A model generated the notes under the pieces. It searched no databases, was not told the origin of the DNA, and was given only the letters and a program-made list of their open reading frames with translations. Made by a program: the position numbers and the translations under genes. From Diadophis punctatus similis (lineage: Eukaryota > Chordata > Lepidosauria > Squamata > Dipsadidae), in assembly GCA_023053685.1 (NCBI GenBank), contig JALIGW010000063.1, forward strand, positions 744,001 to 808,000: a stretch of 64,000 nt of DNA, in the 5' to 3' direction. Every line of letters starts with the position of its first letter. Position 1 is the first letter of the stretch. Below, one piece after another: positions 55,041 to 64,000 of the stretch.

Positions 55041-56197
55041 TCAACACTGCATCTTGTTGTATCTTGATGATGGTTGCATCTTTTTGTAACTTGATAATTT
55101 TGTAGTTGTCAGCTCGCCTCCCATCTGACCCCGATCTTCCATCTCCTTTTCCACACTGTAGACATCTGTCTGGCTCTGCCAATCATTTAAATTTTGTAAA
55201 TCTGTTTCGATTTGAAGAGGAAGGGATGGCTTTTCCTCCTCCTCCTCTTTTGTTTTCATACATCTTTCCTCTGGAATCTTGGATATATCAGCCTTTAAGA
55301 CGTTGACATAAAATTCAGTAGCTTTCTTTGTTGTATTAAGCCGATATCTTTTTCCCAGAAATTTCACTGCAACTCCTGTTGGTGCTTCCCATTTGTAATG
55401 TAAATTTAACCTTTTAAATTCATCAATCAGAAAGGTATAATCTTTTCTGGCTTTGAGCATTTTAGAGGGAATTTCTTTCCATATCATCAGTTCCTGGCCA
55501 TTCACCTGCAGGTTATTCTTAAACGTCGCCTGTATAATCCTATTCCGTAAGGCTCTTGTAGTAAAGTATATTACAATATCCCTTGGTAGGTGTTTTTGTT
55601 TTGCATACCAGGAGTTGATTCTATATATTTTATCAATTTGCCTGGCTAGTTCTTCTTTAGACAGTCCAGACACCTGCTCCAAAGCTTCCACCATCCTTCC
55701 TTTCAAATCTTCATATAATCCTTCTTTCAACCCCTGACCCTTATGGCAAATTCCATGGATCTGAATTGCGTCATTAACACCTCTATTTCAAAATTTGCAA
55801 TGTCATTTTGTATTTTATCTATGTATTCTACTGAAGTTGTCAAAACTTGTTTGTTTTCTTCAATGCGGTTTGCCAAAACTTCAATATTTGTTGCTAGACC
55901 TTTACATACCTCCAACACATCATTTCTAGTTTGTTGGTCAATATTCTTTAAAGCAGCCTGCATTTTATTATCTATTTCACTAATTTTTTAGTTAAATTCA
56001 ACAATAAGTTCATCTTTCATAATCTTTAAGGTACTTATTAAATTTTCAGGTGTTAAAGACTTTGGGGGTGTTAACTCAGTGGTAAGTTGCATTTTAGAAA
56101 TATAACCAGATGAATAATCCATTCTTTTATTCAAAACCATCTTTCCAGATTTTGAAGCCATTTTAGTATTTCCAGTGGTGAACAAAGAAAAAGCCAA
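55041..56197 (-). pseudogene. L1 #3 ORF1 (RNA-binding protein)
   Basis: Three blocks: start MAFSLFTTGNTKMASKSGK (55988-56197), coiled-coil part (55727-55963) and the RRM/C-terminal part (55041-55730) with LPRDIVIYFTTRALRNRIIQ, RKDYTFLIDEFKRLNLHYKWEAPTG and YRLNTTKKATEF. One or two stops/frame changes between blocks. C-terminal LQNLNDWQSQTDVYS follows. Confidence 0.8.
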
Positions 56198-56870
56198 GCC
56201 TCTAGTTAAAGTTCTTTTAAATTTCTTTTAAAATTCTTTCAAATTCCAAAGCCAGATAGAATTTTATTTTTAAAAAATTGTCAGTTATTATTTAATCCAA
56301 AATCGGGAGACAGAGAGAGTAAAGCCAACTTTCAAAATCAAAAATTTCCATAAGAAAAAAAGCTGCTAGGGAAACGAAAGTTACTTTCACTTCTCCTCCC
56401 ACTTTCTCTGATCGCCATGTTGTAGCCTAATAACTGTTACTTAGTTTCTTCCGAAGTGAAAATCAGCAGTGGAGTTGAAAGAAAAAAAAAATCTGTACTT
56501 GCCCTTTAAAATCCTGTCTCTCTCTGTCTGCTTGTTTAAACAATTAAGTAGTTGTAATCCCATTCACGAAGCAGCGGGTGGTCACAGCATCTTGCTCCGC
56601 AAAAGCGGAGGTTTCCAAGTCCCCGGAGCAAGAGACAGGCTGGCTGGGGAGCCCTCACCTTTCGCGCCCCTGGCTGACACTTGGGGCACTAGGGGGGGCT
56701 CTACCCCACCTGTCCGGCTCTCATCTCTCCCCTTTGCCCGGGGCAGAGACTTTCAAGCCGCCAGACAGCTGTTCTGGCGGCTTTAACGGGGAAAAGGAAA
56801 GGCGCTCAACGAGGAGCGTCCGCGATGCAGCGATCCGGAACCGGAAGTCGGAATTAGTTGAAAGGTTTCA

Positions 56871-57264
56871 TAATTTATAATTTCTTTATGAAAAAAATAT
56901 GTAAGCTTCCTTTTTGAAATGAAAATGTCTCCCCTCCACTGCAGACAAAAATGTGTTCAAGTTTCCAGTCCTTTTGGAGTACTGAGTCTCTATTAAGTCC
57001 TTGACCAGCAACAATTTGAGGTCAGGTGTCCTGACAATTTGACCATAAGGCCCCCAGGATGAGGTCACTGGGGAGTTATGTTTTCTTACCTGTTTTATTG
57101 TTTTATTGCCTTTTTGACTTTCCTTCCCTTAGGGAAAAACAGACAGAAGACGGGAGGCTGAGCTCTCTTATTTACAATAAATTGATATCCCTTACATATG
57201 AATGTGTATGCTTACCTTTCAAAGTCTCCAAGCTACTTGGGTCGTTTTCCCCTTGAGGATTCTC
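56871..57264. other. Unassigned intergenic sequence
   Basis: No gene or repeat recognised between L1 #3 and the CR1 fragment. Confidence 0.3.
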
Positions 57265-58135
57265 ATCCATGGAATCCTTCCCAAGCTCTTTATAAGTTTA
57301 TCGAATTAGCTCTCTTAAAGTCTAAGATTCTGGTTTGACTTTTTTCTATTGCTTGTGCTTGCACAATGTTGAATTCCAATATTGCATGATCATTCCCCTC
57401 CCCCAAAGTTCCTGTAGCTTCAACACCATTTATCATTTCATCTCTGCTAATGAGAATGAACTCCAATATGGCTGATCCCCTAGTTCCCTTCTCTACTTCT
57501 TGAGAAGCAAAGTTACCTGCTAGGTTTGTCAGGAACATGTTTGATTTTCCACTTGGTGCAGAGTTTCTCTCCCAGTTGATGTCAGGATAGTTAAAGTCCC
57601 CCATTATAGTCCCCCAATTATTTGATGTGCTTACTATATACTTAGTTAACTGGCTGCATTAACAGCCCAAATGCATTCAAGGCAGTTTTCATCATTCTTT
57701 TATTTTATTTCTAGACATCTAGTTATTTCTTATATATAGTGCAACTCTGCCTCCTCTTTTATTTAGTCTGTTTCTTTTAAATAATTTAAATCCCTCTAGC
57801 TATATATTCCATTTGTAATATATACTGTACTTAGCTAACTGACTAGCAAAAAGTTCATCTATTTTGTCTGTTTGGTTGGATGGCCTATAGTAAACAAGTG
57901 GCAGTGCCATTTCTCCCACTTTTATATTGACCCAAATGCATTTCTGTAGACATATAGTTATTTCTTATATATAGTGCAACTCCACCACCTCTTTTATTTG
58001 GTCTGTTTCTTTTAAATAATTTAAATCCCTCTAGCTGTATATTACATTTGTGGGTTTCACCCTCCTAAGTTTCAGTAATGCCAACAACATAATATCTGCA
58101 TCATTTGTTCATCATTTGTTACTTATGCATAAGTC
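57265..58135 (-). mobile_element. CR1 LINE endonuclease fragment with internal duplication
   Basis: Minus-strand MGDFNYPDINWERNSA, NFASQEVEKGTRGSAILEFIL and GTLGEGNDHAILEFNI are CR1 APE-endonuclease motifs. A ~235-bp segment is tandemly repeated (57714 and 57949 are equivalent). Neither end of the LINE is complete. Confidence 0.8.
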
Positions 58136-58320
58136 TATCCTTCCATTTTGAGATGCATAAATTTGAGTGCATCTCTTTGTTGGGGGGGGCATCTCTCAAT
58201 ATTATTTCAGGGAGTCCCACCAGGACATGCTAAAAAGCACTGCAGAAAGAATTCAGTGATTGCTTTGGGTCCTACACTTGATTCTGAATTCTGAAAGAAC
58301 CATGAAGATGAGGTTGAGAC

Positions 58321-58652
58321 CCTCTTAGTAACTCTGAAGTTACCTACCAAGCTTAAAGCAGTCCAGGACATGGTTTATATGTGTACTCTCTTCAAGGGTT
58401 GCTTAAGGCAAATATTTTCTAACCTGTGTGCTGAGGAAAAGGAAGGTTATCTATAGTTTAAAAACACAAACATCAACTGTTAATTTATTTAATTGTTTAG
58501 AGATTATTTTAGATTTTAATTTCATTAATCTATTTTTATTTCTTTCAGTTTTAAATAATATAAACTGTCAAATAGAGGGAAACAAAGCATATAAACCATC
58601 AACAATTGCAATCAATAATTGAATGTTATCATCCAAAGAAACAATTTCACTG
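58321..58652. other. 3' flank of V2R gene 3
   Basis: Matches 20692-21029 of gene 2. Contains the uninterrupted hAT target GTTGAGAC just before it (58313-58320). Confidence 0.55.
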
Positions 58653-59545
58653 TCAGTTCACTTGTTTTATCGTTAGATGTTCCTTAGTGTTTAGATCTGG
58701 TCTCAGGATGATAACATAGCACTTGGGGAAGAAGATGCAGCCCAGCAGTCCAGCACTGGAGGCCAAGATGGAGAAGACCTGCACGGCCACCATGGACTTT
58801 CCTTTGGTGCTCAAGTAGGTGGGCAGGAAAGAGACCCAGACGCTGCAGAAGACCAGCATGCTGAAGGTTATCAGTTTGGCTTCATTGAAGGCCCCAGGCA
58901 GGAAAGCCACTATGAAGCTAATGACAGCTAGAAAACCCATGTAGCCAAGGACAACATAAAACATGGCAACAGAGCCTTCGTTGCACTGAAGGATGATTTC
59001 TCCAGGCTGGGAGTGCATGTCAGAATCAGGGAATGGGGGAGAAAGTCCCAGCCACAATGCACAGATGCAAATTTGGACACCAGAACAAGAAAGGATGATG
59101 GAGTTGGCCAAGCTCTTTCCTAAACATCTTCTCATCCTGTTTCCTGGTTTTGAGGCCAAGAAAGCCAGCACCACCATGATAGTTTTGGCCAACACAGAAG
59201 ACACAGCTACTGAGAAGACAATGCTGAACACTGTTTGTCGGATAAGACAGGTTGCTGTCCTTGGCTGGCCAATGAAGAGAAAGGAAGACAAAAAACAAAG
59301 CAGGAGGGAGATCAGGAGGATGAAGGAGAGGTCCCGGTTGTTGGCTTTGACAATGGGAGTTTCAAGATATTGAAGGAATTTGAATAAAACAAAGCCTGTG
59401 GTTAGGAACAAGAGGAGAGCAAAGGAGACGAGGATGATACCCAAATATTCTTCATAGGACAAGAAGGTTATTCTTTTTGGAATACATTTGACTTGATTCA
59501 TGGTTGGATATTGATCATCTGGGCACTTGGTGCATGTTTCAATAT
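58653..59545 (-). CDS. V2R gene 3 exon 6 (seven-TM domain, 12-nt deletion)
   Basis: 893 nt against 905 in genes 1 and 2. The 12-nt gap at about 58895-58900 removes ARNL (or an equivalent four residues) at the TM5/ICL3 boundary, in frame. Otherwise open from [24 protein letters not shown] to the stop at 58653-58655. Confidence 0.9.
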
Positions 59546-62500
59546 CTGAGAAAAATAACAGTCTTTCAAATTTCAAGAAAACTTTGGAAGAGATGGGATA
59601 CCAGGAAAGCCTCACTAATGGTATATTCTTATACTGCAGCAAAAATATCCCCAAATATGTACAAACAGCCAACTAAATATGAGCCAGCAGTGTGCAGCAG
59701 CAGCAAAAAGGTCCAACGCAATCCTGAGTTGCATAAATAGAGGGATACAATCAAGGACCAGAGAGGTACTAGTACCACTCTCTAAAGCCTTGGTCAGACC
59801 ACACATAGAGTACTGCATCCAGTTTTGGTCACCACACTACAAAAAAGACATTGAAACCCTAGAGAAAGTGCAGAAGAGAGCAACCAGGATGATAAAGGGT
59901 CTGGAAAATAAAACATACAAAGAGCGGTTGCAGGAACTGAGCTTGGCCAGTCTGGCGAAGAGAAGGACCAGGGGTGATATGATAGTAATATTCCAATACT
60001 TGAGGGGATGCCACAGAGAGGAGGGGGTCAGGCTGTTCTCTATGGCACCAGAAAGCGAAACATGGAATAACGGAGGTTGACCAAGGAGATATTCAACCTG
60101 GAAGTGAGGAGAAACTTTCTGCAAGTGAGAGCGATCAACCAGTGGAACAGCTTGCCAGCGGAGGTTGTGAGAGCCCCAACACTTGCGACCTTCAGGTGAG
60201 ACTGGACTGCCATCTTTCTCAAATGGTGTAGGAACTCCTGCTTGAGCAGGGGGTTGACTAGATGACCTACAAGGTCCCTTCCAACTCTAATAATAAATCT
60301 AAATCTAAAGAACAACAACTAAATGAAATGAAAAGAAGAAATATCTAGTGTCACAACCTCCCTTTGTCAACATCAAAGCTAAAGTTCGTTCATTGCCACT
60401 ATTGCTGCTTTTCAGTTGCCACAAAGATGGGGGGAAGAAGAGCCACCTGTGGAATGCCAGTTCCAGACAGCAACAAGAAACCATCCCGTGGGAACCTAGG
60501 TCGCTTTACCAGATGAGTAACCACTTATCTTGCACTGACCTTACCTTATCCCAAATGCCTGGGAGAAGTAGCAAGTCTCCAGAAGTTTAAGAGGATGGGG
60601 GCTATCGAATTTCAGGGGAGTGGGTCCAATAGAGCAGGAGCTGCCCCAGAAAAGGTAGGCTTCTGAGGACCCATAAAGTGACAATGTTTTAGGGAACAGA
60701 TCTTAGCCAAAGCATTCCAGGTGTGGTCTTCATAGGTTTTATAAAGTGGTAGTAATATTTCACGTGATTTCCATTCTATGCCTCTGTTTATACAACCAAG
60801 GATTGTATTAGCTTTTTTTGCTGCTGCTGCACACTCATGTGGCAATCTTATGCCACTAGCTCCCTTCTCTGAGATAACCAACCCATTTTTTTCATTTATT
60901 TATTTTTTCATTTTTTGTTTGTTTATTTATTAAATTTTTGTCAGATGATGGACACATGTTTCTGCCAAGAATGTTTAAACTCCATTACTGATTACTGACC
61001 CACGCTCTCAAACCATGCTCTCAATAAACTGCTCTAAAAAGATTGGACACAGGATAAAAGTTGTCTAACATGGATAGATCCATGGAGTTCCTCTTGAGAA
61101 GGGTTGAACAGTGGCTACTTCAGGGTAGGTAGTACGGCCCCCTCCAGGAAAATAAAGCATTAGTTATCCTGAAATTGAGAGTATCTCCAAACTGTGAGGC
61201 CTTCTTGAAATCCCTTAAAATGTTTTTTTTCTTCAAAAGTCCTGGGGATCCCCTGACAACAGAGCCCCATATACTGGTTGCATGGCAGATAGCATCTTGA
61301 TGTACTCCTCTCTTGCTTTCTTAGCATTTAGTTCCCATTGTTTTGATTTTTGATTTAACTGTGTGCTACCAAGTGTCACTTTGTATGAAATAGACAACCA
61401 TATAAATTTGAGTAATAAATTTGAAAAGAAAGAGATTTGAAGAAATATTAATTGGTGAAGGAATTCAAGAAGAGGAATTCTTATCTGCACAGTCTTTTTA
61501 CGAGACGATGAAGCGATATATTTCCATCCTCTCAAGATCTGGCAACAATTTTAAAGATTCAAGATTGGCATCAATGGATATTAAGTAGACTGATCTTTTC
61601 TTTGTTCTCCTATTCCTCCTCCTTTCCGTTCTTTTAAATCACAACACTTGTATATATTAGGCTTTTTTTCCCAGAATGTTCCTTTTTTTATTGGGGTTAT
61701 AACTCTTTGTATCTCAATATTTAACAAGGAAAATTGGAAAGATAAGAAAAGGTGGGAAGGAAATATCCACTTCATGGTTTTATGCTGAATCCTCCCTTTG
61801 GTTTTCATTTGTTCCTTTAACCCAACTTTTCCCCTTCATTGTCTTTCCCAATTAGATATTTCAGCTTATAAGGATTTATGATCTTCATAAAGATTGACTA
61901 TTGATCATAGTGCTCTTGCTGAACCCAGAAAGTTTCCCTGTGGGGTCACCCACCTTCCTGAGCGGAGATGGTCCCCTCTGGACAAGGAATGCAGTCGTAG
62001 CAGCAAACTGGCTCTCCTTCTCGAGCCCTCTTGACAAATCCAGGATGGCATTTTTCCACACATTTGGACTGAGGCAGAGACTGAGAAGAAAAGGAAGAAA
62101 TGCCAAAGAAAATATATGAGCCATCGTGGCGCACTGGTTAGAGTGCAGTACTGCAGGCTACTTCTGCTGGTCACCAGCTGCCAGCAGTTTGGCAGTTCAA
62201 ATCCCACCAGGCTCAAGGTTGACTCAGCCTTCCATCCATCCGAGGTGGGTAAAATGAGGACCCAAATTGTTGGGGGCAATACACTGACTCTGTACATCGC
62301 TTAGAGAAGGCTGTAAAGCACTATAAAGTGGTGCATAAGTCTAAGTGCTATTGCTATATTAGAACTCACCATCCATGTAAAATGATGGTAGATATGAACC
62401 AGGGGTGAAATCCAGCAGGTTCTAACAGGTTCTGGAGAACCGGTAACGGAAATTTTGAGTAGTTCGGAGAACCGGTAGCGGAAATTTTGAGTAGTTCAGA

Positions 62501-62936
62501 AAACCCGCAAAGAACCAGCTTACAGTGGTATTCAGCATTACAGCATCTGAAGGATACCAATATAATTGAACCTCCCTATTTAACGAAGAAAATTATTGAT
62601 GTTTTATTCCACACATTCAATTCTCAGTTAAGGCTACCCACCGTTTTGACTAGGTTTAGCCCACTTGTAATGGGTCCCGATTCTTTGCAAAAAAAAGAGA
62701 AAAGCCATCAATATTTTCCCCACCTTGTTGAGCAGCTTTAGCTGTGACAAATCATCCTGGTTGATTATCAGTCTCTGCCTTTCAAAAAACCCCAAATACG
62801 TGTCAAAGGGATCCTCCTGGGGGAGAATCACCCTACTGATGATCTCCAGATCTGCTGCTACATCTCCATTCTGATCCAAGTGCACTTTCATAAGGGAAAG
62901 ATTGTACAATTCCTCCTTCTTTAGAAATGAAGAGAA
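58653..62936 (-). CDS. V2R gene 3, 3' part (exons 4-6; gene continues past the window)
   Basis: Exons 62724-62936, 61954-62080 and 58653-59545 read openly with GT/AG sites and compatible phases; exons 1-3 must lie right of 64000. Exon 4 starts [17 protein letters not shown], exon 5 reads [15 protein letters not shown]...[18 protein letters not shown], and exon 6 ends [11 protein letters not shown]. Nearest relative in the window is gene 2: flanks, introns and a SINE are shared. Two oddities are a 12-nt in-frame loss in ICL3 ([15 protein letters not shown] becomes [11 protein letters not shown]) and a Trp to Cys change in ICL2 (RRWLGKS to RRCLGKS). It could be functional or an early-stage pseudogene; the missing exons would decide. 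AATAAA candidate at 58484-58489. Confidence 0.85.
59675..60315 (+). mobile_element. CR1 LINE 3' end in gene 3 intron 5
   Basis: End of ORF2 ([67 protein letters not shown] across the first half), [13 protein letters not shown] motif and 3' UTR (GGGGGTTGACTAGATGACCT). Largely open at the start, so fairly recent. Not in gene 2 intron 5. Confidence 0.9.
60316..60680. other. Gene 3 intron 5, unassigned
   Basis: No gene or known repeat recognised. Confidence 0.3.
60685..60895 (-). mobile_element. CR1 LINE fragment
   Basis: Minus-strand [35 protein letters not shown] is the CR1 segment after RT, in the opposite orientation to the CR1 at 59675-60315. Confidence 0.8.
60960..61953. other. Gene 3 intron 5, matching gene 2
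   Basis: Homologous to 22000-22690 and 23677-23900 of gene 2, without the 1-kb element at 22694. No gene. Confidence 0.5.
61954..62080 (-). CDS. V2R gene 3 exon 5 (nine-cysteine domain)
   Basis: 127 nt between CTTCTCAG and GAAG|GTGGGT. Six cysteines of the linker domain conserved ([14 protein letters not shown]). Confidence 0.9.
62117..62358 (+). repeat. Sauria/Squam-type SINE in gene 3 intron 4
   Basis: Same insertion site and orientation as the SINE at 24431-24672. Head GTGGCGCACTGGTTAGAG, B box AGTTCAAATCC, tail CTATTGCTATA. Confidence 0.9.
62400..62513. mobile_element. hAT MITE left end, truncated, gene 3 intron 4
   Basis: Starts CAGGGGTGAAATCCAGCAGG, with GAGAACCGGTA(A/G)CGGAAATTTT twice in tandem. 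No right terminus; at about 62513 it joins sequence equivalent to 32713 of gene 2. Confidence 0.65.
62724..62936 (-). CDS. V2R gene 3 exon 4
   Basis: 213 nt, ATTCTAG acceptor to AAG|GTGGGG donor, phase 0. [24 protein letters not shown] and LKLLNK align with exon 4 of gene 2 without gaps. Confidence 0.9.
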
Positions 62937-64000
62937 CTAGAATGGAAACATCCAGGAATTTTAAAAGCCGAAATCTTGCTTTCTTATCTCTCATCTCTTT
63001 TTTACATTAGAATCTTTCTTCTACGGTTGTCTAACTTGCAAATATTGTGATTGGGAGAAAAAGTTTTACCACTATTTTCAAAACTCTAGAACAGAGGTAC
63101 AGTAATAGTTCTCAATCCTATAGTATATTGACAAAAAGTATAGTGAGAAGATATAATTGACAGAAATTGTCAATTGTACAGAATTTGGAAGCTCTTTTCT
63201 GAGTTTGTTTCTCAGTCTGTTATGCAGCTGCTGGTTGCCTCCCTCCCTCACCCCCCCACACATCTTATCTAGTCCTTCCCAGCACAGCATCTTTCTTTGG
63301 TCCACCAAACTCATTCCCACATATCATTTCACTTCCTTAATAGATTATGAGAATGCTGGTGGTGTAACTTATTTTTAACAAAGAATTAACAAAATGCTTC
63401 ATGATGTGATGAATGTGGATGTAGTTTAACAGATTAACAGAGTTGGAAAGGCCCTTGTAAGGTCATCTAGTCAACCCCCTGCCCAAGCAGGAAACCCTAC
63501 ACCATTTCTGACAGTTAGTTAATTGAGTACTGGATCGTATGATAATTAAGTGGACCCAATTGTCTTAAAATTGTACTCAAATAATTTTAAATATTATTAA
63601 TAAAATTTCAGAGCTATGAAGAATAAGTAAACATTGTCATTGATTCTTCTATATTTTCATTAATAAAGTAGATAAATCATGATTTTGTGATGCAAAAATT
63701 ATAACAACCCTTGAATAAAATTACTTTTATCTCTTTTAAAATATTCCAGCTTCCAGAAAATAAAGAAAAATTTTTTTGTGATAGAGAGAGGTGTGTAAGT
63801 AAAATTCGATAGGAAACTAACTAATTTTTAACATCTAGGGCTTGATACATGATTGTATCTTGTATAACACAAATGAATGGCAGCCATAAATTATATCATT
63901 CTTTAAGATTTCATTTGTAGTTTTTCTCACATTATTCTATATGTAGAATGATTACTGATTATAATAAAGTAGTTGTAATATTTTAATTGTATAATAACCG
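62937..64000. other. Gene 3 intron 3 (to window edge)
   Basis: Matches gene 2 intron 3 except that the block equivalent to about 33385-34385, including the exon 3 relic, is absent. Exon 3 of gene 3 is expected beyond the right edge. Confidence 0.5.
63431..63509 (-). mobile_element. CR1 LINE, minimal 3' end
   Basis: 79-bp reverse CR1 terminus (ACAGAGTTGGAAAGGCCCTT to CACCATTTCTGACA). Gene 2 has the uninterrupted site near 34616 (GATCTAGTTAACTGAGG). Confidence 0.85.

Larger units (their letters stand above)
54225..56870 (-). mobile_element. L1 LINE #3: ORF1 and UTRs without ORF2 (HAL1-like)
   Basis: Minus strand: GC-rich 5' UTR (about 56200-56870), ORF1 (55041-56197), then only ~0.8 kb of A/T-rich sequence and a 3' end like L1 #2 (AAGTTTTATTAGTACAAAAT reversed, C-run at 54308-54345). 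There is no room for the ~3.8-kb ORF2, and no RT motif is seen. Either an internally deleted L1 or an ORF1-only lineage like mammalian HAL1. Confidence 0.8.

Overview
The window looks like squamate reptile DNA, most probably from a snake. It carries a tandem array of vomeronasal type-2 receptor (V2R) genes packed with the usual squamate repeats: CR1, L2, an L3-like CR1 and L1 LINEs, a tRNA-derived Sauria/Squam-type SINE, many hAT-type MITEs with 8-bp target duplications, a Ty1/Copia LTR element and an interstitial TTAGGG tract. The only host protein-coding genes I can support are the V2Rs; almost every other long reading frame is a retroelement relic or noise.

V2R array, all on the minus strand. 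Gene 1 (833-16593) and gene 2 (21030-44033) each have all six exons, with consensus splice sites, compatible phases and no stop or frameshift visible; by hand I get 849 and 847 codons. Gene 3 enters from the right edge, with exons 4-6 in the window (58653-62936); exons 1-3 lie beyond 64000. Exon lengths are nearly invariant (218, 289, 798/792, 213, 127, 905/905/893 nt). They encode a signal peptide, an ANF/Venus-flytrap ligand-binding domain (exons 2-4), a nine-cysteine domain (exon 5 plus the start of exon 6) and seven transmembrane helices (exon 6). Gene 3 has lost 12 nt in frame in the third intracellular loop.

Layout. 1-420: CR1 tail. 833-16593: gene 1, with introns holding a 1-kb foldback element, CR1, hAT, L3-like and L2 insertions. 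16594-21029: gene 1 5' flank, then hAT MITEs and LTR-like pieces. 21030-44033: gene 2, whose intron 4 holds a long L1 with nested SINE and L2, whose intron 3 holds a relic of exon 3, and whose intron 2 holds a second L1 split by an L2. 44034-58300: intergenic, with the telomere-like tract (44967-45443), a Copia element with two 327-bp LTRs and GTCTC duplications (46652-53151), an L1 that keeps ORF1 but has no room for ORF2 (about 54225-56870) and a CR1 endonuclease fragment. 58653-64000: gene 3.

Genes 2 and 3 are recent duplicates. They share a SINE in intron 4 that gene 1 lacks, while several insertions in gene 2 have their empty sites preserved in gene 3, so the insertions can be ordered relative to the duplication. 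I found no sign of a new multi-gene system. The points most worth following up are the gene 3 loop deletion, the exon 3 relic, the ORF1-only L1, the paralogue empty sites and the telomere-like tract. Identities and counts given are by eye.
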